This document shows, piece by piece, positions 41,242-47,311 of a DNA stretch of 47,311 nt. Position 1 is the stretch's first letter; the number at the start of each line of letters is the position of its first letter. The DNA lies in the NCBI RefSeq assembly GCF_019396325.1, contig NZ_JAHKRO010000060.1:9241-56551 (forward strand), given 5' to 3'. This DNA is from Nonomuraea ceibae. Its GTDB lineage: Bacteria > Actinomycetota > Actinomycetes > Streptosporangiales > Streptosporangiaceae. A program made the translations under genes and the position numbers. The notes beneath the pieces were generated by a model, which had not been told where the DNA came from, made no database searches, and worked only from the letters and a program-made list of their open reading frames with translations.

Positions 41242-41256
41242 GGACAGCCCTACCCC
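41235..41256 (+). terminator. Hairpin overlapping the DUF5682 stop codon
   Basis: GGGGTAGGG (41235-41243) and CCCTACCCC (41248-41256) are perfect nine-base arms around ACAG. The left arm includes the TAG stop. There is no U-run, as is common for actinomycete terminators. It probably ends the five-gene transcript. Confidence 0.7.
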
Positions 41257-41312
41257 AAGAGGCCAGCGAGCGGGAGAGTGGCGGCAGGGGTCCGAACCGT
41301 ACGTTGAGGTAC

Positions 41313-41978
41313 ATGACGAACCTCCGCCGCCGCATCGCCGTCGACACCCGCTACGTCCTCACCGGTTTCCCCCTCGCCGTCATCGGCTTCTGCCTGATCG
41401 TGACCGGGATCGCGGCCGGGCTGGGCAGCGCCGTCGCCTTCGTCGGCCTGCCGATCCTGGCCGCCACGGCCACGATGGCGCGGCGCTTCGCCGACGTGGA
41501 GCGGGCCGCGCTGCCGGAAGTGCTCGGCCGCCCGGTCGCCCGCCCCGAGTACCGCGAGGCCCCGGCCTGGGCCGGCTGGTTCCGCCGCACGATGAACCCG
41601 GTGCTCAACGCGCAGGCCCCGATGGACCTGCTGTACGCCATCCTGTCCTTCCCGATCGCCATCGTCTCGTTCGTGTTCGCCGTCGTGTGGTGGGCCGGGG
41701 CGATCGCGGGCCTGACGTTCCCGGTCTACGGCTGGCTCCTGGCCGGTCTGCCCGGCTTCCACGAGGGCGGGCTGCCCGCGCTGCTCGGCTTCGGCACCGA
41801 CATGGCGACCCACATCACCTTCAACGTCATCGTGGGCGTGCTGTTCGCGCTGACGCTGGTTCCGGTGCTGCGCGGCGCCGCGCTGGTCAAGGCCACGCTC
41901 GCCCAGGCGATGCTCACCCGTCCCGCCTACGCCCCCCGCTCCGGCCTCCGGCACGCCGCCCACGTGGGCGTGTCCTGA
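41313..41978 (+). CDS. Stand-alone membrane sensor-domain protein (PF13796-like)
   Basis: 221 residues. The sequence TNLRRRIAVDTRYVLTGFPLAV followed by a Gly/Ala-rich helix pair, an amphipathic segment (MARRFADVERAALPEVLGRPV) and a second helix pair (LLYAILSFPIAIVSFVFAVVWW) is the putative sensor domain that usually precedes an actinomycete histidine kinase. Here the protein ends after the fourth helix region and no kinase or response regulator follows. ATG 41313 gives the family start; a TTG three codons upstream would only add three residues. It may interact with a kinase encoded elsewhere. Confidence 0.8.
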   Translation: MTNLRRRIAVDTRYVLTGFPLAVIGFCLIVTGIAAGLGSAVAFVGLPILAATATMARRFADVERAALPEVLGRPVARPEYREAPAWAGWFRRTMNPVLNAQAPMDLLYAILSFPIAIVSFVFAVVWWAGAIAGLTFPVYGWLLAGLPGFHEGGLPALLGFGTDMATHITFNVIVGVLFALTLVPVLRGAALVKATLAQAMLTRPAYAPRSGLRHAAHVGVS

Positions 41979-42025
41979 CCCCATATCGTGGGACTCAACG
42001 GACATCCATCACGAAAGGGGCGAGC

Positions 42026-42691
42026 GTGCGCAGCGCATTCTTCGGCAACATGGACCCCCAGCAGCTCCCACCGGGCTTCGCCCTGCAGAACTCCAAGATG
42101 CTGCGCGTCCAGCTTCCCGAAGTGCTGGCCAAGCAGGGCTCGATGGTCGCCTTCCAAGGGCAGATGGACTTCGACTACGAAGGGTCCGGCAGCCTCGGCA
42201 AGCTGTTCAAGAAGGCCATGACGGGTGAGGGCGCCTCGCTCATGCGGGTGCGCGGGCAGGGCAACCTCTACCTGGCCGACAACGCCGACGACATCCACCT
42301 GTTCTTCCTGGAGAACGAGGGCCTGACCGTCAACGGCCGCAACCTGCTCGCCTTCCAGCCGCAGCTCGCCTGGGACATCCAGCGGGTGCAGGGGGCCGGC
42401 ATGGCGGCCGGCGGCCTGTTCAACACCACGCTCAACGGCACCGGCTGGGTCGCCGTCACCACCCACGGCACGCCGGTGGTGCTCGACGCCGCCGCCATGC
42501 CGACGTACGCCGACGGGCAGTCGGCCGTGTGCTGGAGCACGTCGCTCAAGGTGGGCGTCAACCGCACGTTCAAGGCCGGCGCGCTGATCGGCCGGGGCAG
42601 CGGCGAGGCCATGCAGCTCGCCTTCCAGGGACAGGGGTTCGTCCTGGTCCAGGCGAGCGAGGGCCCGCCGGTGGTGCAGGCCAAGGGCTAG
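42026..42691 (+). CDS. AIM24-family protein
   Basis: 221 residues of the AIM24/TIGR00266 beta-rich family. Typical features are MLRVQLPEVLAKQGSMVAFQGQMDF, GGLFNTTLNGTGWVAVTTHGTPVVLD and a C-terminal FQGQGFVLVQASEG. Bacterial members are of unknown function and often near stress or membrane genes; the mitochondrial relative affects inner-membrane architecture. The GTG start at 42026 has AAAGGGG upstream. It ends four bases into the convergent AI-2E gene (CTAG shared by both stops). Confidence 0.85.
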   Translation: MRSAFFGNMDPQQLPPGFALQNSKMLRVQLPEVLAKQGSMVAFQGQMDFDYEGSGSLGKLFKKAMTGEGASLMRVRGQGNLYLADNADDIHLFFLENEGLTVNGRNLLAFQPQLAWDIQRVQGAGMAAGGLFNTTLNGTGWVAVTTHGTPVVLDAAAMPTYADGQSAVCWSTSLKVGVNRTFKAGALIGRGSGEAMQLAFQGQGFVLVQASEGPPVVQAKG

Positions 42692-43867
42692 TGGCTCTCC
42701 TGCCGGGGGAGCACCACCTCGGCCAGGACGAGCTGGATGGCGGCGGCCACCGGGATGGCGAGCAGAGCGCCGACGATGCCGAGCAGCGCGCCGCCGATCA
42801 GCGCCGCCACGATCGTGGCGGGTGCCGGGGGGGGCCCTATGTCCGCGAAGAGGCACATCGAGACGCCGGGACGTCTTCATCACGCGCGGCGCGATCAGGT
42901 AGTTCTCCACCTGCTGGTAGGCGATGAAGAACACCAGACAGGCGATCCCCACCGGCATCGACACGAAGAAGCCGACTATCGAGGCGACCCCGGCGCCGAT
43001 GGCCGCGCCGATCAGCGGGACCAGGTCCGTCACGGCCACGATGATCGCCAGCGGCAGCGCGTACGGCACCCCGGCGATCGACAGGAACAGGAACGACGTG
43101 ACACCCGCGATCAGCGAGATGATCAGGTTGCCCGCGACGTACCCGCCGACCCGCCGCAGCACCTCGTCGCCCAGCAGCCGCACCCGCTCGCGGCGGCTCT
43201 TCGGCACCAGCCGGTAGCCGAGCCCGGTGATCGAGCGCAGCGACGCCAGGAAGTACAGGGTCAGGATCAGCACCGTGAGCGCCGAGAACAGGACGCTCAC
43301 CACGACGCCCGCCGCGCCCAGCAGCCCGCTGAACACCTGCGTGCCCATATTGCCGCTGAGCAGGTAGTCCTGCGCCCGCTCCAGCAGCCCGAACCGCTGG
43401 TCCAGCTCGCGGACGCCCGGATTGGCGAGAAGCTGCTCGATGTAGGCGGGCAACTGCTCGACGAACTGGCCCGTCTGCTGCGACAGCGCGGGCACCACCG
43501 CCACGCCGAACAGCACGAAGAACCCGATCACCGCCGCGAACACCATCCCGATCGCCGCGCCGCGCCGCAGCCCGCGCTCCTCCAGCCGGCGCACCGCCGG
43601 GTTCAGCCCGACGGCCAGGAACAGCGACACCACGATCAGGATCAGCGCCGACGCCGTCACGGTCAGCGCCTGCACCAGCAGCCAGGCCGACAGCACGCCC
43701 AGCGCCGCCGTGAACCCGAACATGAACGGGCTCCCGCTCACCGGCCGGCCCGGCTTGCCGAACGGGGCCTTCTCACCGCGCCGCGCGGCCGGGACGCGCG
43801 GCGCGAAGCCCTCGACCCGCACCGCGCGTCCGTCGGACTGCGCGTGCTCTTGCGTGGGGTTCGTCAC
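42688..43867 (-). pseudogene. AI-2E family transporter, frameshifted at a G8 run
   Basis: From the GTG at 43867 the frame encodes about 330 residues of an AI-2E/PerM-type permease: LVQALTVTASALILIVVSLFLAVGLNP, PALSQQTGQFVEQLPAYIEQLL, and ITDLVPLIGA-type VTDLVPLIGAAIGAG, up to QQVENYLIAPRVMK. After this the homology leaves the frame. The missing end (TIVAALIGGALLGIVGALLA, then IPVAAAIQLVL and stop at 42688) is intact one frame over. Removing one base from the run of eight G at 42827-42834 restores the frame, although about ten residues of odd sequence lie just before it. Either a real frameshift mutation or a homopolymer sequencing error. AGGAG precedes the GTG. Confidence 0.8.
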
Positions 43868-43916
43868 GAGGGGATCTCCTAGGGCGGGACCCGTCCTCTG
43901 CCCCGAGCGAGCGTGT

Positions 43917-45188
43917 TCAGCCCTGCGGAACGATGTTGTGGTTGAGCCGGAACACGTTGCCCGGGTCGTAACACCGCTTCACGGCTGCCAGCCGCCGATA
44001 GTCCGTTTCCGTGTACGCGTCCCGCACCCGGGTGCTGTCGGCCAGGAAGTTCAGGAACGTCCCGCCGATGCCGTGCTGCCCCAGCCTCTCGCTGAGACCC
44101 GGCAGCGCCTGGTCCACGATGATCGAGAACGGCAGCCCGCGATGGCCGACCGGCCCCGCGTCCGGCCCCGCCTGGGCCATCGCGCCGCCCCAGTGCCGCA
44201 GCTCCACCGTCGCCTCCCGGCCCGTCTCCACCAGCGCGCCGATCAGCTCGTCCGGCAGCGACGGGAACAGGTCCAGGTAGCGCGCGGGCGTCCCGCCCAT
44301 CGCCGCCCGCGCGTACGGCACCGGCCGCACGCCGTCCGCCAGCGCCGGACCGGCCGCCTCCCACAGCGGGCGCAGCACCTGCCGCCCCCGCTCCGCCGGG
44401 CCCGCGTACATGGCCTTGATGCCGACCGCCCGGCCGCCGTCGGGCCCCTTGGTGAGCATGATCGCCGTGCTCACCTCGTCCGGCGCCGACGCCGCCCAGT
44501 CGCGGTAACGGGCCAGCGTCTCCCCGGCCCGCTCGTACGGGAAGAACGCGATGCCCGCGAACACCTCAGCCACCGGGTACAGGCGGAACTCCAGCGACGT
44601 CACCATCCCGAAGTTGCCGCCGCCGCCCCGCAGCGCCCAGAACAGGTCGGCGTCGCGGTGCGCGTCCGCCGTGACGATCCGGGCGTCGGCCGTGACCACC
44701 TCGGCGCTCAGCACGCTGTCGGCCGCGAACCCGTACCGGCGCGACAGCCACCCGACGCCGCCCCCGAGCGTGAAGCCCGTGACGCCGACGTCCGGCGACG
44801 AGCCCGACAGCGGCGCCAGCCCGTACGGCGCGGCAGCCGCCAGGACCTGACCCCAGCGGGCGCCCGGCCCGACCCGCGCCACCCGCCTGATCGGATCGAT
44901 CTCCACCCGGTCCAGCGCCGTCGTCCGCAGCAGGATGCCGCCGTCCGACGGGACGTGCGTGCCGTGACCCGTCGCCTGCACCGCCAGCGGCAGGCCCAGC
45001 TCGCCCGCCGCCGCCACCGCCGCCCGCACGTCCTCCCGCCCCGACGCCTCCGCGACCAGCACCGGCCGCGCGTCGACGGCCGGGCTGAGCGCCGCGCGCC
45101 CCCGCTCGTACCCCTCGCCACCCGGCCGGTGCACGGCTCCACGGAAGCCGGCGATCCCGTACGTCCTGTCCGCGAGCTGCTGCACCAT
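43917..45188 (-). CDS. FAD-linked oxidase (BBE-type, PCMH fold)
   Basis: 423 residues. The FAD-binding PCMH domain (about 35-210) has VQATGHGTHVP with the likely FAD-linking His 75, RVGPGARWGQVL and VGVTGFTLGGGVGWLSRRYG. The C-terminal berberine-bridge segment ends in YDPGNVFRLNHNI. The position where bicovalent members carry the second, cysteinyl linkage is Ser (about 131, in GSSPDVG), so only single attachment is expected. ATG 45188 has AGGAGG eight bases upstream, better than the longer frame to 45236. Oxidises an alcohol, sugar or secondary metabolite; substrate unknown. Divergent from the LuxR-type regulator gene. Confidence 0.87.
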   Translation of the reverse strand: MVQQLADRTYGIAGFRGAVHRPGGEGYERGRAALSPAVDARPVLVAEASGREDVRAAVAAAGELGLPLAVQATGHGTHVPSDGGILLRTTALDRVEIDPIRRVARVGPGARWGQVLAAAAPYGLAPLSGSSPDVGVTGFTLGGGVGWLSRRYGFAADSVLSAEVVTADARIVTADAHRDADLFWALRGGGGNFGMVTSLEFRLYPVAEVFAGIAFFPYERAGETLARYRDWAASAPDEVSTAIMLTKGPDGGRAVGIKAMYAGPAERGRQVLRPLWEAAGPALADGVRPVPYARAAMGGTPARYLDLFPSLPDELIGALVETGREATVELRHWGGAMAQAGPDAGPVGHRGLPFSIIVDQALPGLSERLGQHGIGGTFLNFLADSTRVRDAYTETDYRRLAAVKRCYDPGNVFRLNHNIVPQG

Positions 45189-45302
45189 GTCCCTGACCTC
45201 CTGTTTCCCGACTGCCTCCAGCCTCCCGCCGGGCACCCCCCGGACACATCCGTAGTCACCACGGATTCACCACGGAAAGTCCTGATAGGCGATGATGTGG
45301 AC

Positions 45303-47311
45303 GTGACGGTGTCAGGTCCGGGCGGGGTGTCGAGGCGCGAGGCGGAAGTCCTCGAGGCGCTCGGCGCGCGGCTCACGAACGCGCAGATCGCCGGCCGCCT
45401 CCACATCTCCATCCGCACCGTCGAAAGCCACGTCTCGTCGCTGCTGCGCAAGTACGGCGTCACCGACCGGCAGGAGCTGGCCGCGCTCGCCGTCCCCGCC
45501 GGCGAGCTGGCCGGGCTGCCCGTCACCCGCACCTCGTTCGTCGGCAGGCAGGCCGAGCAGGAGGCGATCACCGCCGCGTTCGCCACCTCCCGCCTCGTGA
45601 CCCTCGCCGGGCCAGGCGGGGTCGGCAAGACCCGCCTCGCCGTCGCCGTGGCCGGCGCCCTAGGCCACGGCGGCGCCTACACCGACCTCGTCCCCGTCCG
45701 CGACGGCTTCGTCACCGAAGCCGTCGCCGCCGCCCTCGGCGTCTCCGAGCAGCCGCAACAGCCCCTGGCCGACGCCGTCACCGACCGGCTCGGCACCACA
45801 CCCGCCCTGCTCGTCCTCGACAACTGCGAACACCTGCTCGACGAGGTCGCCGGCTTCGTCGACCGGCTCCTCGCCCGCTGCCCCGGCGTCCGCGTCCTCA
45901 CCACCAGCCGCGAACGCCTCGGCATGCCCGGCGAACGCGTCATCGCCGTCGAACCCCTCCCCGCCGGCACCGACGCGGTCACCCTCTTCCACGACCGCGC
46001 CGCCGCCGCCGGACAGGACGCCCTCGACCCGGCCACCGTCGAGACCATCTGCGCCCGGCTCGACGGACTGCCCCTCGCCGTCGAACTCGCCGCCGCCCGC
46101 AGCGCCGCCCTCGGCGCCGAAGGACTGCTCGCCGCCCTCGACGACCACCTCCGCCTGCTCGCCGGCGGGCGCGGAGCCGACCAGCGGCACCGGTCACTCC
46201 GCGCCGTCCTCGCCTGGAGCCACAACCTCCTCGCGGACCCCGAACGCGCCCTCCTGCGCCGCCTGTCCGCCTTCACCGGCGCCTTCGACCTCCCCGCCGC
46301 CGTCGCGGTCACCGGCGAGGACCGCATCCACGTCGCCGACCTCCTCGGCCGCCTCGTGGACAAAAGCCTCCTCCAGCGCGGGGCCGGCCGCTGGTGGCTC
46401 CTGGAGACCGTCCGCGCCTTCGCCGCCGAACACCTCGCCGCCGCCGGCGAAACCCCCGCCACCCACGCCCGCCACCTCACCTGGGCCGCCACCACCGCCG
46501 AATCCCTGACCGCCCGCCTCCTGCCCCCCACACCCGCCCCCGACTGGACGGCCGGCGGCGCGGACTCCCGTCCGGGAGAGGCGGTCCGGCCATCACCCCA
46601 CTTGGGGGAGGCCCCCGCCGGGACGGCCGGTGGTTCGCCTACGGGCTCCCTTCGGGGGGAGACTCCCGCGTGGGCCGCGGTTCCCGTGGAAGGCGGGCGC
46701 GCCGGGGTGGCTCGTGCGGGGGTGGCGTGGTGGGCGGAGTTCGACGCCGTGGCCGACGATCTCCGGGCGGCGCTGGCCAGGGCCCAGCCTGGCGAGATGG
46801 CGCACCGGCTGGCCAGGGCGCTGGGGCGGCTCGCGTACGGGCGGCGCTTCCTGCGGGAGGCCATCGCCCACTTCCGCCACGCCGCCACGCTGGCGTTGAC
46901 CCGGCACGATCCCGCAGAACCGCACCCCACCCCGGAGCAGGCCGCGGCGAACGCCCGGGATGCGGCGGCCGACCTGGGCGCCGCCGCCGAGTGCGCACTG
47001 GCCTTCGCCGACTCGGCGCTGGCGTACGAGCTGCACCTGGCCGCCGCCGAGCACGCCCGTCAGGCGGGTGACGGCGACGCCCGGGCGATCGCGCTGGCCA
47101 GGGCCGCGGTGATCGCGAGCCGCCACCCGGGCTTCGGCACCGGCCTCACCGTCACCCCCGCCCAGCTCCACGCCCTCGCCGAGGAAGCCGCCACCGCCGG
47201 CGACCCGGCCAATCCCTACGTGACGGCCCATGTCGCAGCCGCCTACGCCTGGACCACCCACCCCCTGACCCCCCACCCCCCTTCAACGGGACCGACACAG
47301 CCCACCCCTCC
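45303..47311 (+). CDS. LuxR-HTH / NTPase (AfsR-like) transcriptional regulator, 3' partial
   Basis: At least 669 codons, open to the window end. The N-terminus has a LuxR-type HTH (about 8-60: VSRREAEVLEALGARLTNAQ, ISIRTVESHVSSLLRKYGV). An STAND/NB-ARC-like NTPase follows: Walker A GPGGVGKT (103-110), Walker B ALLVLDNCEHLLDE, LTTSRERLG and the GLPLAVELAAAR block. After a variable linker rich in palindromes (about 46548-46690) a helical, TPR-like region starts (LAYGRRFLREAIAHFRHAAT). HTH at the N-terminus is the reverse of the usual LuxR order. An in-frame GTG at 45297 is an alternative start. It may control the divergent FAD oxidase. Confidence 0.88.
   Translation, partial: MTVSGPGGVSRREAEVLEALGARLTNAQIAGRLHISIRTVESHVSSLLRKYGVTDRQELAALAVPAGELAGLPVTRTSFVGRQAEQEAITAAFATSRLVTLAGPGGVGKTRLAVAVAGALGHGGAYTDLVPVRDGFVTEAVAAALGVSEQPQQPLADAVTDRLGTTPALLVLDNCEHLLDEVAGFVDRLLARCPGVRVLTTSRERLGMPGERVIAVEPLPAGTDAVTLFHDRAAAAGQDALDPATVETICARLDGLPLAVELAAARSAALGAEGLLAALDDHLRLLAGGRGADQRHRSLRAVLAWSHNLLADPERALLRRLSAFTGAFDLPAAVAVTGEDRIHVADLLGRLVDKSLLQRGAGRWWLLETVRAFAAEHLAAAGETPATHARHLTWAATTAESLTARLLPPTPAPDWTAGGADSRPGEAVRPSPHLGEAPAGTAGGSPTGSLRGETPAWAAVPVEGGRAGVARAGVAWWAEFDAVADDLRAALARAQPGEMAHRLARALGRLAYGRRFLREAIAHFRHAATLALTRHDPAEPHPTPEQAAANARDAAADLGAAAECALAFADSALAYELHLAAAEHARQAGDGDARAIALARAAVIASRHPGFGTGLTVTPAQLHALAEEAATAGDPANPYVTAHVAAAYAWTTHPLTPHPPSTGPTQPTP
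46565..46661. repeat. Three small hairpins inside the regulator coding sequence
   Basis: CTCCCG-TC-CGGGAG (46565-46578), CCCCA-CT-TGGGG (46596-46607) and CTCCC-TTCGGG-GGGAG (46646-46661) cluster within 100 bases. They lie in a low-complexity linker between the NTPase and the helical domain, and the reading frame stays open through them. This looks like an in-frame insertion of a palindromic repeat element. Confidence 0.55.

Noticed and set aside
45677..46930. 417-codon minus-strand frame opposite the LuxR-type regulator
   Set aside because: The plus strand encodes recognisable HTH and NTPase motifs in one continuous frame; the minus frame has only biased composition.

Overview
This 47.3 kb window is very GC-rich, uses GTG and TTG starts freely, packs genes with ATGA, GTGA and TGATG overlaps, and carries typical actinomycete families: LacI and TetR regulators, an ECF sigma factor with a SnoaL-like tail, a WYL regulator, a LuxR-type ATPase regulator and large secreted hydrolases. 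It looks like chromosomal DNA of a soil actinomycete, possibly Streptosporangiaceae or a Nonomuraea-like genus. That placement is inferred from gene style only. No rRNA, tRNA, integrase, insertion sequence or CRISPR array was seen. The first 38 bases are a G/C homopolymer fold-back that looks like a contig edge, and the last gene runs off the right end.

Left part (1-12.6 kb): carbohydrate use. Four coupled genes encode the two permeases and two ATPases of an Opp/Dpp-type importer, followed by a GH2 beta-mannosidase-like enzyme. This suggests import of an oligosaccharide that is trimmed in the cytoplasm. A Clp-N-only protein follows on the other strand. Next is a three-gene minus-strand operon (TetR regulator, GPH-type MFS transporter, sphingosine-phosphate-lyase-like PLP enzyme), with a perfect palindrome before the regulator. 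A LacI regulator and a convergent GH51 arabinofuranosidase share an almost identical operator, so they form a small regulon.

Middle (12.6-28 kb): a HATPase anti-sigma-like kinase, a four-EF-hand protein and a small secreted protein. Then come a Tat-exported PhoD phosphatase, a secreted nuclease-fold/discoidin protein, and a siderophore- or cobalamin-type ABC importer behind an operator-like repeat and a strong 5' hairpin. A 0.5 kb repeat-rich non-coding stretch separates these from an ECF sigma/VOC operon with its own predicted ECF promoter. Next lies what looks like a decayed defence patch: an intact AAA ATPase with a broken RloB partner, and a 5'-truncated DUF234 ATPase/nuclease. DinB, WYL and methyltransferase genes follow.

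Right part (28-47.3 kb): a 1254-residue secreted subtilase, a GH95 alpha-L-fucosidase, and the most interesting locus, a tightly coupled five-gene operon (34132-41241). Its genes encode a SWIM-like Cys/His protein, an unrecognised 466-residue protein, a VWA protein, a MoxR-type AAA+ ATPase and a 927-residue DUF5682/TIKI-like protein; a terminator-like hairpin closes the operon. After it come a stand-alone sensor-domain membrane protein, an AIM24-family protein, an AI-2E-family permease frameshifted at a G8 run, an FAD-linked oxidase, and a LuxR-HTH/NTPase regulator cut by the window end.
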